Shown: positions 19,413 through 27,669 of the stretch, one piece after another
Numbering within the stretch: position 1 is the stretch's first letter
Layout of the letters: every line of letters starts with the position of its first letter
Position numbers and translations under genes: made by a program
Source: Agrococcus pavilionensis RW1
Lineage (GTDB): Bacteria; Actinomycetota; Actinomycetes; Actinomycetales; Microbacteriaceae
Assembly: GCF_000400485.1 (NCBI RefSeq)
Contig: NZ_ASHR01000017.1
Span: 62,001-126,000, forward strand
Reading direction: 5' to 3'
Length of the DNA stretch: 64,000 nt
Notes under the pieces: model-generated
The model's input: the letters and a program-made list of their open reading frames with translations, nothing else
Database searches by the model: none
What the model was told of the DNA's origin: nothing

Positions 19413-20294
19413 TCACACGAGCGCGCGCGAGGAGCGCGCGGCCTCGGTCACCGCATCCGTCACCGTGTCGAGCAGCGCCGAGGCGAGGTTCCAGCGCTGC
19501 CACCACAGCGGCACCTCGATCGCGTCGGGCGCGAGCTGCACGAGCGAGCCGTCGGCCACGCCGTCCTCGAACTGGCCGGGCAGCAGCATGCCCCAGCCGA
19601 GGCCCATCCGCACCGCTTCGGCGTACTCGGCGGATGCGCTGATGACGTGCCGGGGAGCGCTCCGCTCGGCGCCGTGGCGCCGCGCGAACCGCGACTGGAG
19701 CGAGTCGTGCGGGTCGAAGTCGACGAGCGGCGCCCGCTCGAGCGCTCGCGGCCCGATGCCGCGCGGGAACCACCGCTCGGCGAAGCCGCGCTCGGCGATC
19801 GCGACGTAGCGCATGCGCCCGAGCGGGGAGGCGACGCAGCCCGGCACGGGCTCCCGCTGCGCCGTCACGGCGCCCATCACGGTGCCGTCGGCGAGCAGCT
19901 GCGCCGTGCGTTCCTGGTCCTCGCGGTGCAGCTCGAACGACACGGGGCGCTCGCGCGCGACCGCGAGCAGCACGGGCATGAACCACGTGATGAGCGAGTC
20001 GGCGTTGACGGCGAGCGGCACGCGCGGCGCGGGGGAGGCGTCGCCGAGCGCCTCGAGCGCGTCGCGCTCGAGCAGGTCGAGCTGGCGCGCGAGCCGCACG
20101 AGCGCCTCGCCCGCCTCGGTCGCGCGCGCGGGCTTCGTGCGCTGCAGCACGACGCGGCCGACGCGCTGCTCGATCGCGCGGATGCGCTGGCTCACGGCGC
20201 TCGGCGTGACCCCGAGCCGGGCGGCGGCCCGCTCGAGGGTGCCCGCGTCGACGACAGCGGCGAGGGTGCGCAGGCTCTCGAGGGGCAGCTCCAT
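19413..20294 (-). CDS. lysG: LysR-family regulator LysG/ArgP
   Basis: A 293-residue LysR-type regulator. The winged-helix domain is at the N-terminus (LAAVVDAGTLERAAARLGVTPSAVSQRI, residues about 11-38), then a linker helix and an effector domain ending before RSSRALV. It is divergent from a lysine/arginine exporter, the classic LysG-LysE (ArgP-ArgO) arrangement in which the regulator, with bound lysine, arginine or histidine, activates the exporter. ATG 20294 lies 6 nt after TAGGCT on the reverse strand, so the regulator mRNA is leaderless. The end touches the stop of the preceding convergent gene. Confidence 0.92.
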   Translation of the reverse strand: MELPLESLRTLAAVVDAGTLERAAARLGVTPSAVSQRIRAIEQRVGRVVLQRTKPARATEAGEALVRLARQLDLLERDALEALGDASPAPRVPLAVNADSLITWFMPVLLAVARERPVSFELHREDQERTAQLLADGTVMGAVTAQREPVPGCVASPLGRMRYVAIAERGFAERWFPRGIGPRALERAPLVDFDPHDSLQSRFARRHGAERSAPRHVISASAEYAEAVRMGLGWGMLLPGQFEDGVADGSLVQLAPDAIEVPLWWQRWNLASALLDTVTDAVTEAARSSRALV

Positions 20295-20380
20295 GGCGTC
20301 AGCCTAGGTGAAGCGCTGCTTCATGACCTGCAGGATCCTTCGCTGGACTGCATCTCGCGGCTGCCCGTAGCGTCGTCCTC

Positions 20381-21037
20381 ATGAACCCCGAGCTCGTCGC
20401 GCTGCTCTCGGGCCTCGGCGTCTGCCTCGGCCTCATCATCTCGATCGGCGCCCAGAACGCGATCGTGCTGCGCCAGGGCCTCCGGCGCGAGCACGTCGGG
20501 CTCGTCGTCGCCGTGTGCATCGCGAGCGACGTCGTGCTGCAGACGATCGGCGTCGCCGGTGTCGCGACCGTCGTCGCCGCCCACCCGTGGCTCGAGACCG
20601 CGGGCCGCTGGGCCGGCGCGATCTTCCTCGTCGGCTTCGCCGCCGTGAGCGCCCGCCGCGCATGGCGGGGCGGCGGCTCGCTCGAGGCCGCGCCCGAGCG
20701 CGACGCGTCGGAGGCGACGGCCGGCGGCGCCGTCGCGACCCGCACGCGCTCGAGCCGGCTCTCGACCTTGGCGACCATCCTCGCGGTGACGTGGCTCAAC
20801 CCCCAGGCGCTCGTCGAGACGACCGTCGTGCTCGGCTCGATCGCGGCGCCCTTCGGCGACGCGCGCTGGTGGTTCCTCGCGGGCGGCATCGCCGCGGCGA
20901 GCATCTGGTTCGTGGGCTTCGGCTACGGCGCCCGCTACCTCGCGCCGCTCATGCGCACCGAGCGCGCGTGGCGGATCCTCGACGGCGGCATCGCGATCGT
21001 CATGCTCGTGATCGCCGTGAGCCTCGTCGCCGGCTGA
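20381..21037 (+). CDS. lysE: LysE/ArgO-type basic amino acid exporter
   Basis: A 218-residue membrane protein with about six spans. The N-terminal GLGVCLGLIISIGAQNAIVLRQGLRREHVG and the central TWLNPQALVETTVVLGS are diagnostic of LysE/ArgO exporters, which pump out L-lysine and L-arginine when intracellular pools rise. Divergent lysG lies 86 bases upstream; the gap should hold the regulator site, though I could not mark a clear T-N11-A dyad. ATG 20381 follows TAGCGT by 7 nt. Lysine export fits a chromosome segment that also carries lysine-pathway dap genes, but that link is only suggestive. Confidence 0.93.
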   Translation: MNPELVALLSGLGVCLGLIISIGAQNAIVLRQGLRREHVGLVVAVCIASDVVLQTIGVAGVATVVAAHPWLETAGRWAGAIFLVGFAAVSARRAWRGGGSLEAAPERDASEATAGGAVATRTRSSRLSTLATILAVTWLNPQALVETTVVLGSIAAPFGDARWWFLAGGIAAASIWFVGFGYGARYLAPLMRTERAWRILDGGIAIVMLVIAVSLVAG

Positions 21038-21043
21038 CGCGCC

Positions 21044-22498
21044 TCAGCGCGAGCGGATCTCGCGCATCCACGCCTCGACCTCGTCGGCCGTGCGGGGGAT
21101 CGCGCCCGAGAGGTTCACGGCGCCGTCGGCGGTCACGAGGATGTCGTCCTCGATGCGCACGCCGATGCCGCGCAGCTCCGCCGGCACCGTGAGGTCGTCG
21201 GCCTGGAAGTAGAGGCCGGGCTCGATCGTGAAGACCATCCCCTCGCGCACGATGCCGTCGTGGTAGAAGTCGCGGCGGGCCGCGGCGCAGTCGTGCACGT
21301 CGAGTCCTAGGTGGTGGCTCGTGCCGTGCACCATCCAGCGGCGGTGCAGCTGCTGGTCGGGCTCGAGCGACTGCTCGGCCGAGATCGGCAGCAGGCCCCA
21401 CTCGGCGGTCTTCGCGGCGATGACCTCCATCGCGGCCGCGTGCACCTCCTTGAAGACGATGCCGGGCCGCACGATCGCGAAGGCCGCGTCGGCCGCTTCG
21501 CGCACCGCTTCGTAGACGCGCCGCTGCAGCTCGGTGAACTCGCCCGAGATCGGCAGCGTGCGGGTGATGTCGGCGGTGTAGAGGCTGTCGACCTCGACGC
21601 CCGCGTCGAGCAGGATGAGGTCGCCCTCGCGCACCTCGCCGTCGTTGCGGGTCCAGTGCAGGTAGCACGCGTGGTGGCCCGAGGCCGCGATCGTGTCGTA
21701 GCCGACCGTGTTGCCGTCGAGCCGCGCTCGGCGGTGGAAGGCGCCCTCGACGACGCGCTCGCCGCGCGCGTGCCGGGTCGCCTCGGCGAGGTCGGCGATG
21801 ACGTCGTCGAAGCCGCGCGCGGTCGCGTCGACCGCGGCCTGCACCTCGGCGATCTCGAACGCGTCCTTCACGAGCCGCAGCTCCGAGAGGTCGCGCGCGA
21901 GCATGTCGCCGTCGGGGTTCGCGCCCGCGACCATCGCCTCGACCGCGGCGTCCGCGCCCGTGACGACCAGTGCATCCGCCTCGCTCGAGAGCGCCGCCTC
22001 GAGCTCGCCGAGGTCGGCAGTCGCGAGGCCGAGGTCGGCCGCGACGTGCGCGAGCGAGGGGCGCGGGCCCACCCAGAACTCGCCGATCGCCGGGTTGGCG
22101 TAGAACTCGGTCGTGCCGCGGCCCGCGGGGCCGCGGAAGTAGAGCGTCGCGCGGTGGCCGTCGCCCTCTCCCTCACGCTCCGGCTCGAGCACGAGCACCG
22201 AGTCGGGCTCGGCGTCGGAGCCCCAGCCCGTGAGGTAGGTGAAGTCGGGGTGCGGGCGGAACGGGTAGTCGGTGTCGTTCGAGCGCACCTTGAGCGAGCC
22301 GGCGGGCACGACGAGCCGGACGCCGGGGTGCATCGCCGAGATGCGTGCGCGCCGCTCGGCCGCGAACGCGGCGGCCTCGCGCGGCTCGGGCGGCGATTCC
22401 GGCCGCTCGGCCCAGCCCCGCTGGATCTGCTCGGTGAACGCCGATCCCGTCGGGGTCGTGGAGCGGTTGGTCGTGGCCTGCGTCGTCGACTCGGTCAT
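21044..22498 (-). CDS. pepP: Xaa-Pro aminopeptidase (aminopeptidase P family, M24B)
   Basis: About 484 residues. The N-terminal creatinase-like domain includes DFTYLTGWGSDAEPDS; the catalytic pita-bread domain carries the dinuclear metal site: LLDAGVEVDSLYTADITRTLP (two Asp), HGTSHHLGLDVHD (His), FTIEPGLYF (Glu) and GVRIEDDILVT (Glu). It releases N-terminal residues preceding proline. ATG 22498 is chosen; in-frame ATGs at 22507 and 22510 would add up to four residues. The frame remains open far upstream but crosses the ArsR gene antisense, so that portion is ignored. The end lies 6 bases from the lysE stop. Confidence 0.93.
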   Translation of the reverse strand: MTESTTQATTNRSTTPTGSAFTEQIQRGWAERPESPPEPREAAAFAAERRARISAMHPGVRLVVPAGSLKVRSNDTDYPFRPHPDFTYLTGWGSDAEPDSVLVLEPEREGEGDGHRATLYFRGPAGRGTTEFYANPAIGEFWVGPRPSLAHVAADLGLATADLGELEAALSSEADALVVTGADAAVEAMVAGANPDGDMLARDLSELRLVKDAFEIAEVQAAVDATARGFDDVIADLAEATRHARGERVVEGAFHRRARLDGNTVGYDTIAASGHHACYLHWTRNDGEVREGDLILLDAGVEVDSLYTADITRTLPISGEFTELQRRVYEAVREAADAAFAIVRPGIVFKEVHAAAMEVIAAKTAEWGLLPISAEQSLEPDQQLHRRWMVHGTSHHLGLDVHDCAAARRDFYHDGIVREGMVFTIEPGLYFQADDLTVPAELRGIGVRIEDDILVTADGAVNLSGAIPRTADEVEAWMREIRSR

Positions 22499-22560
22499 GG
22501 CGACCATCATCCCACTCGCCGCGCGCTCCCGGGCACGCGTCGTGCCGGCGAGCGGATGCG

Positions 22561-23076
22561 TCAGCGCTCGCCCGCGGGCGGGTTGCGGTCGGGGTGCAGG
22601 GCCGTGAAGAGCGAGTAGGGCCGGCCGTCGGGATCCGGCTCGCGCTCCTTGAACTCGGTCACGAGCTCGAAGAGCCGGCGCTCGAGCTCCTCCTTGCGCT
22701 CGTCGCTCAGCTTGAGGCCGAGCCAGGTCGTCTGGAGCTCGTCGGGGTCGAGCCCGTCGATCTGCTCGAGGAAGACGTCGACGAGCACGCGAGAGCCGCC
22801 GGGGAACTCCGTGCGCCACGAGAGGCCCGTCGCGCGGTAGGGGATCTCCCGCGCCCCCGTCGCGCCCGCGCGCTCGGGCTCGGCCGCGAGGAAGCCCGTC
22901 TGCACGAGCGTGCGCACGTGGTGGAGCATCGTGCCGGGGTTGACCTCGAGCAGCTCCGCGAGCTCCTTGTTCGTGCGCGCCTCGAACGCGCACAGCCGCA
23001 GCACGCGCAGCCGCAGCGGAGAGCTCAGCGCCCGGCCGCGCGCGAGCAGCTCGGCGTCGGCGTCGGTCGCGTCCAT
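22561..23076 (-). CDS. ArsR-like winged-helix repressor
   Basis: A 171-residue regulator. The N-terminal ALSSPLRLRVLRLCAFEARTNKELAELLEVNPGTMLHHVRTLVQTGFL region (residues about 16-65) is a clear ArsR/HTH_20-type winged helix; the C-terminal 90 residues resemble the effector part of helix_turn_helix ArsR proteins next to exporters. No cysteine pair for metal sensing is present. It diverges from an MFS exporter, and two 22-bp related dyads lie between, so local repression of both genes is likely. ATG 23076 lies 6 nt after TAGGTT (leaderless). Confidence 0.87.
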   Translation of the reverse strand: MDATDADAELLARGRALSSPLRLRVLRLCAFEARTNKELAELLEVNPGTMLHHVRTLVQTGFLAAEPERAGATGAREIPYRATGLSWRTEFPGGSRVLVDVFLEQIDGLDPDELQTTWLGLKLSDERKEELERRLFELVTEFKEREPDPDGRPYSLFTALHPDRNPPAGER

Positions 23077-23089
23077 GCGTCGAACCTAC

Positions 23090-23111
23090 CTGATTGACAG
23101 ACCTCAATCGA
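23090..23111. promoter_or_regulatory. Operator 1 of the ArsR-like regulator (dyad overlapping a -35 box)
   Basis: A 22-bp imperfect dyad CTGATTGACA...CTCAATCGA with the inner arms ATTGA and TCAAT 6 bases apart. It contains TTGACA (23094-23099), a consensus -35 element for the exporter gene, followed 17 bases later by GACACT (23117-23122). The site closely resembles the second dyad 31 bp downstream, which argues for a shared binding protein. Confidence 0.6.
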
Positions 23112-23120
23112 TGGCGGACA

Positions 23121-23142
23121 CTGATCGACATGTCTCGATCAG
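23121..23142. promoter_or_regulatory. Operator 2 of the ArsR-like regulator (perfect dyad over the exporter start codon)
   Basis: CTGATCGA and TCGATCAG are perfect 8-bp inverted arms around a 6-bp centre, and the exporter ATG (23130) lies inside. It matches operator 1 over most positions in the same orientation and starts exactly 31 bp after it, about three helical turns. A protein bound here would cover the transcription start. Confidence 0.65.
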
Positions 23143-24464
23143 AAGGCGGCGACGCCGCCCCGGGCGTCGTCGACGGCACGGGCTCCGACGGCGCGCAGCG
23201 CGACGGCGCGAGCCGCTCGCTGTGGCGCGACGGCAACTTCCTCACGATGTGGAGCGGGCAGGCGCTCGCGCAGCTCGGCTCGCAGGTGACGGAGCTCGCG
23301 ATCCCGGTGCTCGCGGTGCTGCTGCTGCAGGCGAGCGAGCTCGAGCTCGGCTTCCTGAACGCCGCGGGCGTCGCGGCGTTCCTCGTCGTCGGCCTCCCGG
23401 CCGGCGCGTGGATCGATCGCATGCGCAAGCGCCACGTGATGATCTGGGCGGATGCCGTGCGCGCGCTCGCGCTCGCGGCGCTGCCGCTGCTGTGGTGGCT
23501 CGGCGCGCTCGAGATGTGGCACCTCTACGCCGTCGCGCTCGTCGTCGGGGTCGCGACCGTCTTCTTCGACGTCTCGTACCAGAGCATCATCCCCTCGCTC
23601 GTGCGGTCCGAGCAGATCGCCGAGGCGAACGGCAAGCTCGAGGCGACGCGCGAGCTCGCGAACATCGCGGGCCCCGCCGCGGGCGGCTGGCTCGTCGCGG
23701 CGCTCAGCGCGCCGTTCGCGATCCTCGCGACGGTCGGCACCTACGTCGCCTCGTTCGTCGCGCTGCTGCTGACGCGCGATGACGAGGAGCCGCGCACGGC
23801 CGACGACCGCGGGCCGATCCTGCGCGAGATCGGCGAGGGGCTGCGGTGGGTGTTCGGCAACCCGCTGCTGCTGCGCATCGTCGGCACGACCGCCTCGTCC
23901 AACCTCTTCGCCACCGTCTCCTTCACGCTCCTCCCGCTGTTCCTCCTGCGCGAGCTGGGCCTGAGTCCCGAGGCGATGGGCATCATCTTCTCCCTCGGCG
24001 CGATCGGCGGGCTCGCGGGCGCGATCGCGACGCCGCACGTCGTGCGCCGCATCGGCGAGGCGCGCGCGATCCCGGCGAGCGCGATCGCGTTCAGCGCCAT
24101 CGCGTGCCTGCTGCCGCTCGCCGCGACCGTGCCGCCGATCGCGTTCGGGCTGCTCGTCGTGCAGGGCTTCGTCTCGAGCTTCACCGTGCTCGTCTACAAC
24201 ATCACGCAGGTCACGTTCCGCCAGCGCATCACGCCCCGCCGCCTGCTCGGCCGCATGAACGCATCCGTGCGCTTCTGCGTCTGGGGCGTCATGCCGATCG
24301 GTGCGCTGCTCGCCGGCGCGCTCGGCACGTGGCTCGGCGTCGTGCCGACGATGTGGATCGGCGCCGCCGGGCAGCTGCTCGCGGCCGCCTTCGTCGTGAT
24401 CGGCCCCTTCTGGCGCATGCGGCAGCTGCCCGACGCCGAGCCCGCGAGCGGCGCCGGCTCGTAG
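23130..24464 (+). CDS. MFS-family exporter (MFS_3, EntS/MefA-like)
   Basis: About 444 residues with roughly twelve spans. The N-terminal FLTMWSGQALAQLGSQVTELAIPVLA and the loop WIDRMRKRHVMIWADAVRA are typical of the EntS/MefA branch that exports siderophores or macrolides, and ITQVTFRQRITPRRLLGRMNASVRF matches the conserved later loop. The cargo is unknown. Start ATG 23130 is 7 nt after GACACT, which itself lies 17 bp after TTGACA; with no ribosome site this predicts a leaderless transcript. An in-frame ATG at 23094 falls inside the -35 box and is unlikely. Its TAG stop forms the first half of the next gene's -10 box. Confidence 0.88.
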   Translation: MSRSEGGDAAPGVVDGTGSDGAQRDGASRSLWRDGNFLTMWSGQALAQLGSQVTELAIPVLAVLLLQASELELGFLNAAGVAAFLVVGLPAGAWIDRMRKRHVMIWADAVRALALAALPLLWWLGALEMWHLYAVALVVGVATVFFDVSYQSIIPSLVRSEQIAEANGKLEATRELANIAGPAAGGWLVAALSAPFAILATVGTYVASFVALLLTRDDEEPRTADDRGPILREIGEGLRWVFGNPLLLRIVGTTASSNLFATVSFTLLPLFLLRELGLSPEAMGIIFSLGAIGGLAGAIATPHVVRRIGEARAIPASAIAFSAIACLLPLAATVPPIAFGLLVVQGFVSSFTVLVYNITQVTFRQRITPRRLLGRMNASVRFCVWGVMPIGALLAGALGTWLGVVPTMWIGAAGQLLAAAFVVIGPFWRMRQLPDAEPASGAGS

Positions 24465-24473
24465 GATCGGGGC

Positions 24474-25817
24474 GTGCGCGAGCCCCTCTCCGAGCGCGTC
24501 TACCGCCGCGCCGTGCGGCGCGACGAGGCCGCCGAGCGAGCGCTCCCGGCGGCGGTGCGCGAGCGCGTGCCCGCGAACGGCGTGCGGCAGGTCGCCGCGC
24601 AAGCGCTCCAGAGCGCGGGCGACCACTCGGTGCACGCCTCGACCGTGCTGCCGTGGCTGCTGCACGCGCTCGGCGCGCCCGGAGCGCTCGTCGGGCTGCT
24701 CGTGCCGGTGCGCGAGTCGCTCTCGATGCTGCCGCAGGCGATGCTCACGCCGCTCGTGCTGCGCGTGCGGCACCGGAAGGCGATCTTCGTCGCGGGCGCC
24801 CTCGTGCAAGCGGGGGCGGCGGGGGCGATCGCGCTCGTCGCCGCGCTCGGCGCGGGGGTCGCGGCGGGCGTCCTCATCGTGGCGGCGCTCGCGGTCTTCG
24901 CGCTCGGCCGCTGCCTGTGCTCGATCGCGTCGAAGGACGTCCAGGGCCGCACGATCCCGAAGGGCGAGCGCGGCCAGATCACGGGCCTCGCGACCACGGC
25001 GGGAGGGCTCGCCGCGATCACGCTCGGCGTCGCGATCCGGGTGGTCGGCGGCGAGGACGCCTCCGCGGGCCTCCTCGCGTGGGTCATCGCGGGCGGGGCG
25101 GCGCTCTGGGTGCTCGCGGCGCTGCTGTACTCGGGCATCCGGGAGCCCGACGGCGACCCGTGGGAGGACGACGCGGATGCGTCGGCCGGTGCCGCGGAGC
25201 GTCCCGGCTGGGCGCGCGACGCGTGGGCGCTGCTGCGCGAGGACGCGCAGCTGCGGCGCTTCGTCGGCGTGCGGAGCCTCCTGCTCGTCTCGGCGCTCAG
25301 CCCGCCCTTCCTCGTCTCGCTCGCCGCCGCGACCGGCTCCGGCTCGCTCGTCGGGCTCGGCGGCTTCGTGCTCTCGGCGGGCCTCGCGGCGCTGCTCGGC
25401 GGTCGCGTCGCCGGGCGGCTCGCCGACCGCTCGAGCCGCACGCTCATGTCGGTCGGCGCGGCGCTGGCCTCGGCGATCGTGCTCGCGGTCGTCGCGATCG
25501 CGGCGCTGCCCGGCTTCGACGGCGGCAGCCTCTGGGGGAGCGCCGTGCTCGTCGCCGCCTACTTCCTGCTCGCCCTCACCCACACGGCAGTGCGCGTCGC
25601 GCGGAAGACCTACGTCGTCGACATGGCCGACGGCGACCGGCGCACGCGCGCGGTCGCGGTGGCGAACTCGGCGATGGGCGTCGTGCTGCTCGTCGTGGGC
25701 GCGGCGAGCGCGGCGCTCGCGACGCTCGGGCCGACGTGGGCGCTGCTCCTCCTCGCCGCGTTGGGCGCGATCGGCGTCGTCGCCACGCGCAGGCTCCCCG
25801 AAGCCGGCCGCGACTAG
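24474..25817 (+). CDS. MFS transporter of unknown substrate
   Basis: A 447-residue protein with about ten to twelve hydrophobic segments after a charged N-terminal region of about 35 residues. LVGLLVPVRESLSMLPQAML, VLRVRHRKAIFV and SIASKDVQGRTIPKGERGQITG suggest an MFS fold, but it is not close to the upstream exporter. GTG 24474 lies 6 nt after TAGGAT (24462-24467), whose TAG is the stop codon of the previous gene, so it probably has its own leaderless transcript. Substrate and direction are unknown. Confidence 0.75.
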   Translation: MREPLSERVYRRAVRRDEAAERALPAAVRERVPANGVRQVAAQALQSAGDHSVHASTVLPWLLHALGAPGALVGLLVPVRESLSMLPQAMLTPLVLRVRHRKAIFVAGALVQAGAAGAIALVAALGAGVAAGVLIVAALAVFALGRCLCSIASKDVQGRTIPKGERGQITGLATTAGGLAAITLGVAIRVVGGEDASAGLLAWVIAGGAALWVLAALLYSGIREPDGDPWEDDADASAGAAERPGWARDAWALLREDAQLRRFVGVRSLLLVSALSPPFLVSLAAATGSGSLVGLGGFVLSAGLAALLGGRVAGRLADRSSRTLMSVGAALASAIVLAVVAIAALPGFDGGSLWGSAVLVAAYFLLALTHTAVRVARKTYVVDMADGDRRTRAVAVANSAMGVVLLVVGAASAALATLGPTWALLLLAALGAIGVVATRRLPEAGRD

Positions 25818-25826
25818 CCTGTGGCG

Positions 25827-26609
25827 ATGCGCATCCCGCTGCGTTCGCTCATCCCGCCCCGCTTCCGCGACGTCGACCCGATCGACCCCGCGGAGGTGGC
25901 GGTGTGGGCTCGCGACTACGCCTTCGCGGCGCGCATGCACCTGCGCTCGACGCTCGACCCGACGGCGCCGAAGGCGCTCGGCATCCCCGGCTCGCGCGTG
26001 CACGTCGTCTGCATCCCGGGCGTCATCGAGGGCTGGCACTTCATGGAGCCGCTCGCGAAGCGGCTCGTGCGGGCCGGCTTCGCCGTGCACTTCGTGCCGG
26101 AGCTCGGTCGCAACGTCGCGCCCGTGCTCGAGTCGGCCCCGATCGTCGGCGCCGTCGTCGACCGGGTCGCCGCAGCGCATCCGCACGCGAGCATCGTGCT
26201 CGTCGGCCACTCGAAGGGCGGGCTCATCGGCAAGCGGCTGCTCGTCGACCGCGCGCTCGAGCCGTCGAGGCCGCAGCCCGCGGGACTCGTGACGCTCGCG
26301 ACGCCGTTCGCGGGATCGAGCCGCGCGGCGCTGCTGCCGGGGGAGTACATCCGCGAGTTCGACCCCTCGAACGCGATGCTCACCGCGCTCGCGGCGGAGC
26401 GGTCGGCGGATGCGCGCATCCGCGTCGTGCTGCCGCAGATCGACCCGCACGTGCCGAAGAACCGCGTGCCCGAGGGGATGCGCGGCGTGCGGCTGCGCGA
26501 GAGCGGGCACTTCCGGCCGCTCGCGACCGCGGAGGCGGCGCGCGCGATCGTCGCGGCGATCGACGAGCTCGCGGGGGCGCCCGCGTCGCGCGCCGAGCCG
26601 CCGGCCTGA
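25827..26609 (+). CDS. Alpha/beta-hydrolase (lipase/esterase-like)
   Basis: About 260 residues. The nucleophile elbow VLVGHSKGGLIGKRL holds the presumed catalytic serine; HVVCIPGVIEGWHFM is the oxyanion strand region and RESGHFRPL is a plausible catalytic histidine near the C-terminus. No signal peptide is seen. The natural substrate cannot be predicted. ATG 25827 lies 6 nt after TAGCCT (25815-25820), whose first three bases are the stop of the previous gene; GTG 25821 in frame is the alternative start but would lie upstream of the expected transcript. A short gap separates it from the convergent EEP gene. Confidence 0.8.
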   Translation: MRIPLRSLIPPRFRDVDPIDPAEVAVWARDYAFAARMHLRSTLDPTAPKALGIPGSRVHVVCIPGVIEGWHFMEPLAKRLVRAGFAVHFVPELGRNVAPVLESAPIVGAVVDRVAAAHPHASIVLVGHSKGGLIGKRLLVDRALEPSRPQPAGLVTLATPFAGSSRAALLPGEYIREFDPSNAMLTALAAERSADARIRVVLPQIDPHVPKNRVPEGMRGVRLRESGHFRPLATAEAARAIVAAIDELAGAPASRAEPPA

Positions 26610-26637
26610 CCGCGCCCCCGGCTCGGCCGCGCGGGCC

Positions 26638-27645
26638 TCAGCCCGTCTGGCGCAGCTGCACGACGACCGGCCGGTGATCGGTGCCGGCGTCGTCGAGGCC
26701 CGTGAGCACGCGCGCGGCGACCGGCTCCCAATCGGGAGTCGCGACGACGTGGTCGATCTGCGCCCCGAGCCACGGGGGCGCCCACGTCGGCCAGCTGCCG
26801 ACCGCGCCCGCGCCGACGGCGCTCGCCGCGTCGCGGCAGGTGCCGAGGTCGCCGCCCTCGGCGCGCAGCCCCCACCAGTGGTCGAGCGTCGAGTTGAAGT
26901 CGCCGCCCATGACGACCGACTCGGAGCCGTCGCACAGCGACGCGACGAACTCGAGGTCGGCGCGCCAGTTGCGCATCTGCTGCGGCACCGGCGCGACCGG
27001 GTGGGTCGCGACGAACACCGGGCCGTCGCCGTCGTCCGGCCGGGCGACGACCGTCGGCAGCGTGCGGGTGTCGCCGACCGAGCGATCGGTCGTGTACTCA
27101 CCGAGCGCGGCGGAGATGAGCAGCGTCGTGTTGAGCGCGCCGTACGCGGGATCGACCCAGCTCGTGTGCACCCAGAACGGGTTGTCGCGCTCGCGCAGCA
27201 GCTCGGCCACCCCGACGCCGAGCTGGAGCGTCGTCTCGGGCAGCATCACGGCATCCGCCCCCGTCTCGTCGATCACGCGCGCGATCTCCTCGACGCCGGG
27301 CTCGTCGCCGAGGGTGTTCCAGGTGAGCACGACGAGGTCGCCCGAGTCGCGGTCGATCGACTGGCCGTCGTCGAGTCCGCGCGAGGCGTGGATGCCGCCA
27401 GAGACGAGCGAGAAGACGACGAGCAGCGAGACGATGCTGAGCACGAACGGCCGCACGCGGCGCCAGCCGACGAAGCACAGCGCGAGGAGCGCGAGCACGA
27501 GTGCGATGCCGATGACGCCCACCCGCATCGAGACGACCTGCGCGACGATCGGCGCCTGCTCGAGCGCGAGCGCTTGCGGCCACGCGGCGACCGCGAGGCA
27601 CACCGCGACGACGAGGGCGGCGAGAACGCCGAGGATCGCGAGCAT
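26638..27645 (-). CDS. Membrane-anchored endonuclease/exonuclease/phosphatase (EEP) family protein
   Basis: About 335 residues. Three N-terminal membrane segments (residues about 1-85) precede an EEP domain with VLTWNTLGDE (Asn), MLPETTL (metal Glu), FVATHPVAPV, VMGGDFNSTLDHW (Asp-Asn), QIDHVVAT and GTDHRPVVV (Asp-His). The catalytic part probably faces outward. Homologues of this layout are common in actinobacteria with no proven substrate; phosphodiesters in lipids or nucleic acids are possible. ATG 27645 is 8 nt after TACGCT on the reverse strand, which overlaps the -10 box of the divergent PHP gene. Confidence 0.85.
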   Translation of the reverse strand: MLAILGVLAALVVAVCLAVAAWPQALALEQAPIVAQVVSMRVGVIGIALVLALLALCFVGWRRVRPFVLSIVSLLVVFSLVSGGIHASRGLDDGQSIDRDSGDLVVLTWNTLGDEPGVEEIARVIDETGADAVMLPETTLQLGVGVAELLRERDNPFWVHTSWVDPAYGALNTTLLISAALGEYTTDRSVGDTRTLPTVVARPDDGDGPVFVATHPVAPVPQQMRNWRADLEFVASLCDGSESVVMGGDFNSTLDHWWGLRAEGGDLGTCRDAASAVGAGAVGSWPTWAPPWLGAQIDHVVATPDWEPVAARVLTGLDDAGTDHRPVVVQLRQTG

Positions 27646-27669
27646 CGGGGCCCAGCGTAGTCTGGCGAG
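27646..27669. promoter_or_regulatory. Overlapping divergent -10 boxes between the EEP and PHP genes
   Basis: The core AGCGTAGTCT (27654-27663) gives TAGTCT (27658-27663), 6 nt before the PHP GTG start, and on the other strand TACGCT, 8 nt before the EEP ATG. The two hexamers share the central TA, repeating the arrangement of dapD/dapE. Confidence 0.65.

Noticed and set aside
22499-23428. N-terminal extension of the aminopeptidase through the ArsR gene
   Set aside because: The extra residues are low-complexity and antisense or out of frame to the regulator; good starts exist at 22498-22510.
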